Positions 7,855 through 16,666 of a DNA stretch of 64,000 bases are shown in pieces. This DNA is from JBCBKL01 sp038521825 (GTDB taxonomy: Bacteria; Pseudomonadota; Alphaproteobacteria; Rhodobacterales; Rhodobacteraceae), in contig JBCBKL010000015.1 in assembly GCA_038521825.1 (NCBI GenBank), positions 42,922 to 106,921 of the forward strand, read 5' to 3'. A model generated the notes under the pieces. It ran no database searches. It saw nothing but the letters and a program-made list of their open reading frames with translations, and was not told the origin of the DNA. Positions within the stretch are counted from its first letter, which is position 1. Each line of letters opens with the position of its first letter. The position numbers and the translations under genes were made by a program.

Positions 7855-8931
7855 ATGGTCAACGGGGTAGCTGCGCCAGGACGCTGCGCATCAGGTGGAC
7901 GGGACCGAAGGGCTGAAATGGACGATCCAGAGCTTGCGGAAAAGCTGGTCGAGGTTCTGCGTCGACCGGACGGCGATACGGCGCTGCGCCCGGTTCACAC
8001 ATTTGGTGTCAGCGCCACGGGGTATTTCGAACCCTCTGACATCGCGCAGCAGTTTTGCATTGCAGATCATTTCCGGGCAAAGCGCGCACCCGTCATTGCA
8101 CGTTTTTCGAACGGGTCGGGCAGTGCGACACAAAGGGACGGTTGGTCGGATGTCAGGGGCATGGCCACCCGATTTCACCTTTCGGATGGCACAGCGACCG
8201 ACCTGATTGCTATGACGCTGCCGGAGTTCTTCACGGCAACACCAGAGGCCTTTCTCGACTTTGCCATAGAAGCCGCACCCGCCCCTTATGAGGCGGAAAC
8301 GCCGTGGAGAAAGATCGTCAACCTGCTGCAGCTTAAGCTTCCTAAACGCGATCCATACCGGGGTGAGACCATCAGTCCCGACGACGGTGCAATCCGCTTT
8401 GCGGATGCGAACCGTTCCGCCCAACTCGCGGTGGTGGAGGCCGCGACCATAGGCGCACCGGTCAGCTACGTTCGCGCGGCCTACCACGCCGTTCATACTT
8501 TTGTCGTCACCGCACCCGACAAGACACGCCGCTGGGTACGCTTCACCTGGCAGCCGGTCGCCGGTGTGCTCAACACCAACCCTTTGGAGCCGCCGGTTGA
8601 CGATTATCTCAAAGCCGAACTGCAGGAGCGGTTGTCCAAGGAACCGGCGCGGTTTTCACTCATGATGAATATTGGGGAGGTTGGGGATGCTTTCGATGAT
8701 CCAACCCGGCCGTGGCCCCCGCACCGGCCGCGGATCACGATGGGCACGCTGACGCTTGACGCTGTGCCTGATGATCAGGACGCTCAATGTGAAAAGCTGA
8801 GCTTCAACCCTGGTTTGCTGACCGAGGGTATCGAGCCGTCGGACGATCCGGTGCTGCATATCCGTACGCAAGCGTACAAGACATCTTCCGAATGGCGGGA
8901 CGGCACGCCATGTCCCTTTTCCCGGAGCTAG
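7855..8931 (+). CDS. Small catalase-fold haem protein
   Basis: A 358-residue relative of the catalase superfamily, shorter than monofunctional catalases (about 480 or more residues). Visible family features: distal V-H48-T-F-G near the N-terminus, ARFSNGSGS (82-90), DVRGMATRFHL (99-109), GIEPSDDPVL and the proximal R337-T-Q-A-Y341 with the haem-ligand Tyr. At the place of the usual distal Asn (GNNxPxFF) the sequence reads AMTLPEFF, so that Asn is missing. This argues for peroxidatic or lipid-peroxide chemistry rather than fast H2O2 dismutation, but that is inference. The next gene starts 4 bases after the stop. Confidence 0.8.
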   Translation: MVNGVAAPGRCASGGRDRRAEMDDPELAEKLVEVLRRPDGDTALRPVHTFGVSATGYFEPSDIAQQFCIADHFRAKRAPVIARFSNGSGSATQRDGWSDVRGMATRFHLSDGTATDLIAMTLPEFFTATPEAFLDFAIEAAPAPYEAETPWRKIVNLLQLKLPKRDPYRGETISPDDGAIRFADANRSAQLAVVEAATIGAPVSYVRAAYHAVHTFVVTAPDKTRRWVRFTWQPVAGVLNTNPLEPPVDDYLKAELQERLSKEPARFSLMMNIGEVGDAFDDPTRPWPPHRPRITMGTLTLDAVPDDQDAQCEKLSFNPGLLTEGIEPSDDPVLHIRTQAYKTSSEWRDGTPCPFSRS

Positions 8932-8935
8932 GCCG

Positions 8936-9652
8936 ATGACAAAACAGAGCGGGTGGTTCGATCGCTACGTGAACAGCTTACCCGAGCGCGGTTGGTTCAA
9001 CTTTCTGTCGCGTTACGTCGTGGTGCCCTACTGGGCCTGGCGTGACCCCCGGCCCAAGCTGCCCGGCGGACCGCGCCCCTCACCACAGCCCAGCGACAAC
9101 CTGCAGCGCATGATGAACCTGATCATGCCCCTGAAAGATCCATCCCCTGCAGGACGCGCCCGCGCGACCTTGGCCATCGCCCAGAACGTTGACGAAATTT
9201 TCGCTGGGCTCGACAATGTCGGTACGGTCCATTCTGCGCGGTTCCTGCTGCTCGACAACAATCTCTGCATGATCTCCGTTTATGATGGTGATTTTAGCAA
9301 CTACATCCGGGATTTCATCGTCACCATTGGCAGCGTCTTCGACGAGGTCATGACGCTGGTGGAGGGCGGCGAGGACCTGATACCAACGGAACATAACGTC
9401 GAGAAATTCATCGACTGGGTGCACGAGCACGATCTTTTTCAGGCGCCGGATTTTCCAACTGACCTTTTCGACTTGCAGGACGAGGCAATCGGACGCTCGC
9501 CAGACAGTCCTCCACATCCGCTAAGTTCGCTGCCGCGCGCGCTGGTTTTGCAGCTCTACGCCAATCGCAATATCTCGCTCGGGGGCGGCTATCGCGCTTA
9601 TCCGGGCCTCTCGGCGGCACAGGTCCGCGCGAAGTTTGGAGAGGGTTGGTGA
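8936..9652 (+). CDS. Uncharacterised protein between catalase-like and DyP genes
   Basis: A 238-residue soluble protein I do not recognise by name. The N-terminal 50 residues are rich in aromatic residues and Pro. Residues about 80-135 include NVGTVHSARF, a strand with LLLDNNLCMI and YDGDFSNYIRDF, a pattern I associate loosely with half-modules found near or fused to DyP peroxidases. The last residues (GYRAYPGLSAAQVRAKFG) resemble an extended tail. It starts 4 bases after the catalase-like gene and its stop overlaps the DyP start (GTGA), so it is almost certainly made with both and may be a partner subunit of one of them. Confidence 0.6.
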   Translation: MTKQSGWFDRYVNSLPERGWFNFLSRYVVVPYWAWRDPRPKLPGGPRPSPQPSDNLQRMMNLIMPLKDPSPAGRARATLAIAQNVDEIFAGLDNVGTVHSARFLLLDNNLCMISVYDGDFSNYIRDFIVTIGSVFDEVMTLVEGGEDLIPTEHNVEKFIDWVHEHDLFQAPDFPTDLFDLQDEAIGRSPDSPPHPLSSLPRALVLQLYANRNISLGGGYRAYPGLSAAQVRAKFGEGW

Positions 9653-11046
9653 AGGCCGATTTTGACCCCGGTGCGGTGCAGGGCAACATCCTGCGCGGGT
9701 ATCGCCGCAACTATGTGCGCCACCTTATCCTCGAGGTCAAAGATCGTGCCTCGGCCCGCGGCTTTCTGGCAGCCTCTCTTACTAGAGATAGTGCGGACGT
9801 ACCCGCAATCACGCCGGATACGACCTGGAAGACAAAGCCTGCCGTGTGTTTCAATATCGGTCTGACTTTCGAGGGGCTGCGGGCTTTCGGCGTCGCATCA
9901 CAGCATCTCGAAACATTCCCGACCGAGTTCGTCCAGGGCATGGTGCGGCGCGCCACAAAGATCGGCGATTTCGGCGAAAGCGCGCCGGAGCATTGGCCGG
10001 CACCCTTTGACACACCGGGCCGTGTGCACATGATCGCCTCGATCCATTCGGATGACGAAAGTGCTCTCGACGTGGTCGAGGGCCAAATCTCACGCGCCTT
10101 CACCGTGATTGGTGTGCGCGACGGCCGCAACCTGCCCGAAGGGAAGGTCTTTTTCGGTTACACCGACGGGATCTCTCAGCCCCGGTTTCAGCATATCGTC
10201 GACCCTGAAATGGAAGGGGTGGATGAGCCCATTGATCCACTCGGCACAGCGCTTTTGGGCCATCCAACACGCGACGAGGGCGTGACATTCCGCGTGCCGA
10301 CGCCGCATGATCTGGGGTTCAACGGGTCATTTAACGCGTTTCGGGTCTTGGCGCAGGACGCTGCGGGTTTCGAAGCGTATCTCGACAGCGCGGCGACTGA
10401 GGTGATGGCGCATCCCGCTGCCGCCAAGCTGGTCGATAAGGATAATCTGCACCGGATCGGCGAAGGGCTCGACGTGCACGGTGCCTTGCGCGAGGTTGTC
10501 GCGGCACAGATGTGCGGGCGCTGGCGAAACGGCGTGCCTTACGAACTGTCGCCTGATTCCCAGTTCCCGGAGACACCTGTTTCCCTGACCAATTTCGACT
10601 ATACGCGTCATTCTCGCTGTCCGGCCGGTTCGCACTTGCGACGCGGCAACCCGCGGGGTGGTCCGATTGTCCAGCGTATCGCGAACTACTCGCGGCGGCT
10701 GATCCGGCGCGGCATGTCCTATGGTCCGGATTTCGATCCGGCGAACCCGGACGCGGCAGAACGGGGGCTGTTGGGCAATTTCATAGGGGCAAACATCGGC
10801 GCGCAGTTTGAGGCGGTGATGTGCGACTGGATCAACCTTGGCCTGCAGGATCCGACGATCACGGGCGCGAGCGATCCTTTGCTGGGCGCCAACGCGCCCG
10901 AGACGAGCTGGTTTGACTTGACGGTTCCGGGCGGGCCGCCTTTGCGGTTGCGGGGTATTCCGCGCTTCATCACATCCCGCGGGGGGGCCTATACGTTTTT
11001 GCCCAGCATGGCTGCGATCCGGTACCTGTCCAAGCTGACAGGCTAA
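9649..11046 (+). CDS. DyP-type haem peroxidase
   Basis: A 465-residue dye-decolourising peroxidase. The start is taken as the GTG at 9649, overlapping the upstream stop; a TTG three bases earlier is less likely. The diagnostic GxxDG motif is GYTD173GISQP. The proximal haem ligand is His329 in CPAGSHLRRGNPR, and the distal Arg lies in RRLIRRGMSYG (about residue 354). No Tat signal and no obvious encapsulin-targeting tail are present, so it is probably a free cytoplasmic enzyme. It follows the patatin/catalase-like genes in one unit and converges on the cyclase gene. Confidence 0.93.
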   Translation: MKADFDPGAVQGNILRGYRRNYVRHLILEVKDRASARGFLAASLTRDSADVPAITPDTTWKTKPAVCFNIGLTFEGLRAFGVASQHLETFPTEFVQGMVRRATKIGDFGESAPEHWPAPFDTPGRVHMIASIHSDDESALDVVEGQISRAFTVIGVRDGRNLPEGKVFFGYTDGISQPRFQHIVDPEMEGVDEPIDPLGTALLGHPTRDEGVTFRVPTPHDLGFNGSFNAFRVLAQDAAGFEAYLDSAATEVMAHPAAAKLVDKDNLHRIGEGLDVHGALREVVAAQMCGRWRNGVPYELSPDSQFPETPVSLTNFDYTRHSRCPAGSHLRRGNPRGGPIVQRIANYSRRLIRRGMSYGPDFDPANPDAAERGLLGNFIGANIGAQFEAVMCDWINLGLQDPTITGASDPLLGANAPETSWFDLTVPGGPPLRLRGIPRFITSRGGAYTFLPSMAAIRYLSKLTG

Positions 11047-11056
11047 GCAGCCCCGA

Positions 11057-14000
11057 TCAGGCGGCCAAGTCTGCCAAGGCCGCTTCGATCCGGGCCAGCA
11101 TTGGCGACTGCCCGGCCGAAGCCACGGTTTGCCGGGCGAGGGTCAGATGTTTCTTGGCCAGTGCGTTCCTTTTCCTGGCCTTGTAGAGAAGACCCATCAT
11201 CATGTCGCAACGGGCAATATAGTGGCCGTTCTCGTCAAATTGGGGGTTCTGACGAACCTGTTCGATCATCGACGTAAGCCGCTTTTGACCTGAAAACACC
11301 ACCCGCCCAATGGCCCCGATGTTCCGCAGCAAAGCAATGGGAGACGCGCCACCTTCACCGATCAGGATGGCGAGATACATCTCACAAAGAAAGAGGCGGG
11401 CCCAGTCGGCTGCGATGCGGCTTCCTTCGGCGTCACGCCGATTTATGGCACCTTCTATCTGATCTAACCCCCTGGCAATCTGCCCCTTCATCGCATAGGC
11501 GACGCCCAACATCGTTTCGGGCCCCGCTGTAAACAATCCAAGACCCCTTGCGCCGTATTCGTCGATATGCCGCTCGACCGTCTCCAGCGCACCGGCCATC
11601 TCCAACGGCACAAGGGAACTCACGCGGGCGGCCTCGGCGATGGCCAGTTCGAATTCTACCCTCGAGGCCTCGCGCGCATCTTCGGCCATCTTCAGAGCCA
11701 AGGCGTGATCGTCTGTCACCATGGCGATCAGGGCTTTCATCGCGGTCCCGTACCCCAGCGATCGGGGATCGCTCCGAGAGGTGCCGAAGTCGATCATCTT
11801 GTCGGCGGTGGCGTTTGCCCCCGTGACGCGGCCCCGGGTTAGCTCGTTCCAGCCAACCGTCGCGAGATGGAAGTTCTGAATATAGGCATCTTCGAATGTG
11901 TCGAGGAGGCCCTCGATCTCTTTCGTCTTGGCCTCGAAGGCCGCATTCGAAATGGGGGCGTGGTAGATAGAGACCGAAAGCTCGTTGACCATCGCATAGG
12001 CTTTGCTCTTTGGATCACCTAGACGTTCAGACATGGCGGTCAGGTCCTGCTGAACCCCATACGCCTCAAGGTACTTTCCGCCGCATACGAGGCAAGATAC
12101 GTAATGGTGCAGAAAAAGGACGTGGTTGCGGCTGTCGCCCATGCGTTCAAGGATCGGCCGGACGTTTTCAACGCGTTCGATGAAGTCGGTGACCCGCAGG
12201 GAAATGTTTGAGCAGAGAGCGAAATCCGCGATGAGCGCGGCGAACTGGATGTCCGTCGCGCAACTCGGATCGTTCCGATAGAGGTCAAGCGCCGAAACAA
12301 AGTAACGGTTGGCCTCGTCCAGCGAATAGGTGCCGAGGCTCTTTGCCCCAGCCATTGCGTTGTAGGTGAACGCCCCATCCGCGCGATCGGTATGCCCAAA
12401 GTGATGGGCCAGGGTTTCGGCGACTTCTTCCAGCTGGTTGGAATTGCGGACTTCCAGGGCGTGCGCCGTTGCGAGGTGCAACGCTGCGCGACGGGTCGTA
12501 ACCAAGCTCTGATAGACGGAGTCGCGCAGCAGCACGTGTTTAAAGGTGTAATCCGACGAGTTCGCCTCGCGAAGAAGGATGTCCAACGCCTGCAGTCGCT
12601 GCAGACCTGCGCCAACGTCGTCTGGGCGTCCGACCACTTGTGACAGTAGGCCCGGGTCGAACCGGCGGCCGATCACTGACGCGGCCTGCAAAAGTTCCCG
12701 ATCCTGCGGGTCCAGCCGTTCTGTTCTGGCGGCCAGCAAGTCGAGCATACTGGCTGGCAAGGCGTGCTCGCCCAAGTCGGCATCGAAACTGGCTTCACCC
12801 CCATCGATACGCAAAGCGCCCTCGTCGAGAAGGAAACTCAGGATTTCTTCGCCGAAGAGCGGATTGCCCCCGGCGCGTTCGGTCAATTGCCGCGACAACG
12901 CTTCGGGTAACGTATTGATGGACAGACGGCCGAGTGCGAGATGCTCGATATCTTCTGCGGCGAGGGGGGCGAGTGGAATCGTTTCGACCGCAGGCTGTCT
13001 TAGCCATCTCGGTTTATATTCGGGCCGGCGGGTCAGGATTATCATCAAGTTTGACGGTTCGCCCGCCTCAACCAGTGCGCTCAGAAGACCCTCGGTTGCG
13101 CTGTCGATCCAATGCGCATCCTCTAGCACGAGGATCATCTTGTGCTGTTCACACGTCTTTTGAAGCAGCTTGGGCAGCAACGTCCGGGTACGCAGGCCGA
13201 TCAGAACGCCGTCAAGACTGTCGAGCGCAGCGTTTTGCGAACTCTGCCCCAAGAGATTGAGAAGTAGGGCAAGGTTTTCTTCATTGTTCAGATCTGACCG
13301 CGCCAACCCCTTATCGATCTTGCGGGCGATTTCCGACGGGTCGTCGGCGTCCCGAATGTTGAAAGACGACCGAACCATTTCCAGAATCGGCAGAAACGGG
13401 GCCAGCTGACCATCTGCCGAGCACTGTCCGACGACGACAGTCGCTTCATCCTCCGGCACATGCAGAAGAAATTCGAATACGAGCCGTGTCTTGCCAAGGC
13501 CGGGCTCACCGACCAGATCGACCAGCGCAAGATCATCATTCGCCCGGGCCAAGGCAGCGGAAAGGCGGCGAAGCTCGGTCATGCGCCCGACATAACCGCT
13601 CAAACCCTGAGCCAAAGACGCATCGAAGCGGGTCGCGTTCTTGCGGATGGCCTGAAGTGTCCAGAGTTTACGCGGTTTGCTGAACCCCTTGATGGCGTAT
13701 TCGCCGGCAAAGCTCACCTCGGCCAGCCATTCGACAAGGCGCCGGGTCGCGTCGCAAATGAGGCAACCGCCGGGCGGGGCGAGGCTCTCGATGCGGGACG
13801 CAAGGTTGACCGTGCTGCCGAATGCCGTTGCCGGGCTTCCTTCGCCGGCCACGGCTGCAACGAGCGCAGTTCCGGAACTTACGCCCACGCGCACACTGGG
13901 CCGTACACCGAAACGAGCCTCAAAGTCTTCTGCAGCTTCCGCGAAGGCCGCGTTGATCTCGAGGGCCGCCCGGCAGGCACGCAGTGCGCCATTCTCCAGT

Positions 14001-14245
14001 GCCTCGCGTACGCCGAACAGGGCCATGATGCCGTCGCCCGCGAAATCGCGGGTCGTGCCGCCATACCGGTCAATGGTTTGAGAAAGGATTCCGTAGGCTT
14101 TGCGGACAAAGTCGAGCGTTTTCTCTTCGCCCAGTTCAGCCGAAATAGCCGTGTAGCCGGCGATATCGGCGAACAGAACCGAAACCTGACGGCGCTCGCC
14201 CGGGTCGGGTTGCGCCGAAGATGTGCTCGCTAGGTCCTCGATCAT
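11057..14245 (-). CDS. Class III nucleotide cyclase fused to AAA ATPase and TPR-like domain
   Basis: A 1062-residue regulator. Residues 20-200 are a class III cyclase domain with both metal-binding Asp (LFAD27IAGYT and FAGD71GIMALFG) and the transition-state Asn/Arg pair in STVNLASRIE (144-153), so it looks catalytically complete. Residues 215-600 form an ATPase of the LuxR/MalT (STAND-like) kind with P-loop GEPGLGKT (246-253) and Walker B ILVLEDAHW. The remaining 450 residues are helical repeats resembling TPRs. It probably makes cAMP or cGMP in response to a ligand sensed by the repeats; the signal is unknown. It is transcribed toward the DyP gene with only 10 bases between stops. Confidence 0.88.
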   Translation of the reverse strand: MIEDLASTSSAQPDPGERRQVSVLFADIAGYTAISAELGEEKTLDFVRKAYGILSQTIDRYGGTTRDFAGDGIMALFGVREALENGALRACRAALEINAAFAEAAEDFEARFGVRPSVRVGVSSGTALVAAVAGEGSPATAFGSTVNLASRIESLAPPGGCLICDATRRLVEWLAEVSFAGEYAIKGFSKPRKLWTLQAIRKNATRFDASLAQGLSGYVGRMTELRRLSAALARANDDLALVDLVGEPGLGKTRLVFEFLLHVPEDEATVVVGQCSADGQLAPFLPILEMVRSSFNIRDADDPSEIARKIDKGLARSDLNNEENLALLLNLLGQSSQNAALDSLDGVLIGLRTRTLLPKLLQKTCEQHKMILVLEDAHWIDSATEGLLSALVEAGEPSNLMIILTRRPEYKPRWLRQPAVETIPLAPLAAEDIEHLALGRLSINTLPEALSRQLTERAGGNPLFGEEILSFLLDEGALRIDGGEASFDADLGEHALPASMLDLLAARTERLDPQDRELLQAASVIGRRFDPGLLSQVVGRPDDVGAGLQRLQALDILLREANSSDYTFKHVLLRDSVYQSLVTTRRAALHLATAHALEVRNSNQLEEVAETLAHHFGHTDRADGAFTYNAMAGAKSLGTYSLDEANRYFVSALDLYRNDPSCATDIQFAALIADFALCSNISLRVTDFIERVENVRPILERMGDSRNHVLFLHHYVSCLVCGGKYLEAYGVQQDLTAMSERLGDPKSKAYAMVNELSVSIYHAPISNAAFEAKTKEIEGLLDTFEDAYIQNFHLATVGWNELTRGRVTGANATADKMIDFGTSRSDPRSLGYGTAMKALIAMVTDDHALALKMAEDAREASRVEFELAIAEAARVSSLVPLEMAGALETVERHIDEYGARGLGLFTAGPETMLGVAYAMKGQIARGLDQIEGAINRRDAEGSRIAADWARLFLCEMYLAILIGEGGASPIALLRNIGAIGRVVFSGQKRLTSMIEQVRQNPQFDENGHYIARCDMMMGLLYKARKRNALAKKHLTLARQTVASAGQSPMLARIEAALADLAA

Positions 14246-14397
14246 GAGAAGGCTGATTTGCCACCTTACTGTCTCGCCGCCGACCTACAGCGTAAGCTGT
14301 AAGAACGATTGGGTCAAAGTGCGGATATTCGGGGGCGTTTTCGGACCGGACGCTGCACCAAAATAGAGGTTACTGGGGCGTAGACAGCGACAGTGGG

Positions 14398-15321
14398 TCA
14401 GGCGCTGTAGGCCAACTTCAGGCCGGGGCGTGGCCAACGGGTCTTGTAGATCTTGCCCGTGCTCGACGCTGTGATCCACAGGTCGCGCATATCGCTGCCA
14501 CCAAAGCACATGTTGGTGGTGAAGAGGTCGGGTATTGCGACATGCTCGGTCGAGCCATCAGGGCTGAAGACCGTGATCCCACCGTTGAAAAGGGTCCCGA
14601 CAAGGACGCGGCCACTTTCTTCGACCTTGAGACTGTCGAGCCATTGATACCCCGGCAGGGTTTGCACGACATTCCCGGGCATGCCGGGCATCGGCCCGGG
14701 TTTGACCGTGCCGGGCCCGGTAATCTCCATGGCCCAAAGCCTGCCGAAAACCGTGTCCGAGACATAGACAGTCTTGCCATCGGGCGAGAGGCCAACACCG
14801 TTCGGCATCGGGATCGTCGCGGCCTTGATCAGTGTGTTTCCGTCGATGCTGGCATAATAGAGGCCGCCGTAGCGCGTGGAGGTTTCGTCTTGGATACCGG
14901 TATCCGTGAACCAGAAGCCGCCAGACTTGTCGAACACGATATCATCCGGAGCAATCAGGCGCTGGCCCCCATAGCTGTCAAAGAGCTGCGTAACCTTTCC
15001 CGTCGCAAGATCAATGCGGTGCACAGAACCGCCTTTGTAATGCGGTCGGATCGGCGCGGGCACTGTGATTTCGTCCGGGCCGAACGGCACGAAGCTATAG
15101 ACCCCGCCATTGTTGCAAACATAGGCCGCGCCATCGGGTCCGATAGCGACACCGTTTGGTCCACCGGGGATTTCGGCCACGACGCTGAGTGAGCCATCGG
15201 CACCCAGCCTGGCGAGTGTCTGCTCCTTGATATCGACGAACAGCAAAGAGCCGTCCCGCATTGCAACCGGACCCTCTGGGAAGCCCAGGCCGCTGCAAAC
15301 CTCTTCCAGTTTCAAAGACAT
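14398..15321 (-). CDS. SMP-30/gluconolactonase family protein
   Basis: A 307-residue six-bladed beta-propeller lactonase-type protein with no signal peptide. The start at 15321 is chosen because GAGGGAG lies just upstream and the chain begins at SLKLEEVCSGLGFPEGP, the usual family opening with the metal-binding Glu. GGPNGVAIGPDGAAYVCNN and the later MPNGVGLSPDGKTVYVSDT blades are typical. It probably hydrolyses a sugar lactone or similar ester with a divalent metal; the substrate cannot be told. It diverges from the LysR gene at 15658, which may control it. Confidence 0.85.
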   Translation of the reverse strand: MSLKLEEVCSGLGFPEGPVAMRDGSLLFVDIKEQTLARLGADGSLSVVAEIPGGPNGVAIGPDGAAYVCNNGGVYSFVPFGPDEITVPAPIRPHYKGGSVHRIDLATGKVTQLFDSYGGQRLIAPDDIVFDKSGGFWFTDTGIQDETSTRYGGLYYASIDGNTLIKAATIPMPNGVGLSPDGKTVYVSDTVFGRLWAMEITGPGTVKPGPMPGMPGNVVQTLPGYQWLDSLKVEESGRVLVGTLFNGGITVFSPDGSTEHVAIPDLFTTNMCFGGSDMRDLWITASSTGKIYKTRWPRPGLKLAYSA

Positions 15322-15657
15322 ATCCCGCTCCCTCGGTTTTGGACCTTCTGCACTGTCCCGCTCTATTGCTGGCGTCCCGACCGGGGCAGTCCCCTTGGCT
15401 TGGTGCCGAATGTCAATCACACTTGTATAAATCCGCATTTATCACATCGAGATGCGCGGTCCACAATGACCCGTAGCCTTATCAGCCGATCAAGATGTCT
15501 TCAAACCACGGGCCCTGCGCTGAAACCGTGCTTGCGTTTCGTGCTTCGGCTCAGGCTTGGTAACGAAGTCGCTCGAGAGGATCTTCTCCAGTTTGCTGCT
15601 TTGCTGCGTATGTCCTATCTTGCGCCGGCGTATTAGCGGGAAAGTTTCAAAGGCCAT
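15322..15657. promoter_or_regulatory. Divergent control region between SMP-30 and LysR genes
   Basis: A 336-base gene-free region between divergent starts. At 15427-15442 an inverted repeat ATAAAT-CCGC-ATTTAT, about 105 bases upstream of the SMP-30 start, is AT-rich and has the dyad form expected of a LysR-type binding site. This suggests that the LysR protein controls the SMP-30 gene and possibly its own promoter. No ribosome binding site-supported open frame was found. Confidence 0.4.
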
Positions 15658-16566
15658 ATGTCGTTCACCCTGAAACAGGCAAGATACTTTGTAGGGGTGG
15701 CGGAACATGGGTCTTTCAGTCGGGCCGCCATAGAGCTCGCGATCTCGCAAAGCACCCTGACAGAAGCGATAAAGGAACTCGAAGGCCATCTGGGTCTCAA
15801 GCTGTTCGAGCGACGGAGGCGTGGGGTGGAGGTGACCCATCATGGTCACATCTTTATGCGTCATGCCAAGGCAATCCTGGCCGAGATTTCGAACGCGGAA
15901 CTTAGTCTGGCCCGCGAATACATCAATACTGCCGGGCGCCTGAATATCGGTGTGACCTCGTTGACCTCAGGCTATGTGCTGTCGGACCTTCTGTCTCGAT
16001 TTCGCCGAGCGCAGCCCGAGATCGAAGTGAGCGCTTTGGAGGACAGCCCCGAATACCTCGAACACCTGTTGGTGGGCGGCGAGTTGGACGTGTCGGTGAT
16101 GCTTTTGGATCGCCTGCGCAACCCGGCAGCTTTGAATTCCGAACTGCTTGCGGTCTCGCCGTATCGACTCTGGCTGCCGCTTGGCCATCCGCTGTCGGCG
16201 CTCGAGACCATTTCGCTCGAAGATCTCGCTCACGAAGCGCAGATCGTGCTCGATGTGGACGAGATGCAGGAAGAGGCGGGGCGGCTGATGTCGAGCTTTC
16301 CGGTTAAGCCGCGCATCGCCTTTCGCACACGGTCTGTCGAGGCGGTCAGGTCGCTTGTGGCCAGCGGTGCAGGCGTTTCGTTCCTGCCGGATCTCGTCTA
16401 TCGCCCTTGGTCGCTTGAAGGGGACCGGATCGACAGCCGCGATGTCTCGACAAAACTGCCGGTGATACAAGTGGGTCTCGTCTGGAGGCGTGGCGCAAAA
16501 GTCTCCGCGGCCACCAAGTCCTTCCTGTCGGTTGCACAGAGCTTTCACGCGCCGAGACTGCGTTAA
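15658..16566 (+). CDS. LysR-family transcriptional regulator
   Basis: A 302-residue LysR-type regulator. The winged helix-turn-helix spans residues 4-65 (LKQARYFVGVAEHGSFSRAA, then QSTLTEAIKELE and LKLFERRRRGVEVT). The effector-binding domain follows (LNIGVTSLTSGYVLSDLL, later SVEAVRSLVASGAGVSFLP). It lies between a divergent SMP-30 gene and the downstream ydcS-type transporter operon, so it could act on either. The inducer is unknown. Confidence 0.92.
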   Translation: MSFTLKQARYFVGVAEHGSFSRAAIELAISQSTLTEAIKELEGHLGLKLFERRRRGVEVTHHGHIFMRHAKAILAEISNAELSLAREYINTAGRLNIGVTSLTSGYVLSDLLSRFRRAQPEIEVSALEDSPEYLEHLLVGGELDVSVMLLDRLRNPAALNSELLAVSPYRLWLPLGHPLSALETISLEDLAHEAQIVLDVDEMQEEAGRLMSSFPVKPRIAFRTRSVEAVRSLVASGAGVSFLPDLVYRPWSLEGDRIDSRDVSTKLPVIQVGLVWRRGAKVSAATKSFLSVAQSFHAPRLR

Positions 16567-16666
16567 GATATCGGAGTTTCCGATAACATGCTGCGGAAAA
16601 TTGAATTGGCCTTAGTCACAGCGCTTCGACATGCTCGCCAAAGATACCAAACAGGGAGTTTACGGG

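Noticed and set aside
9649..11046. Possible encapsulin cargo among the DyP-type enzymes
   Set aside because: No typical C-terminal targeting peptide is seen and no encapsulin shell gene is nearby.
13460..14233. A 257-codon plus-strand frame opposite the cyclase-ATPase gene
   Set aside because: Shadow of the cyclase domain coding sequence; no ribosome binding site or family resemblance.
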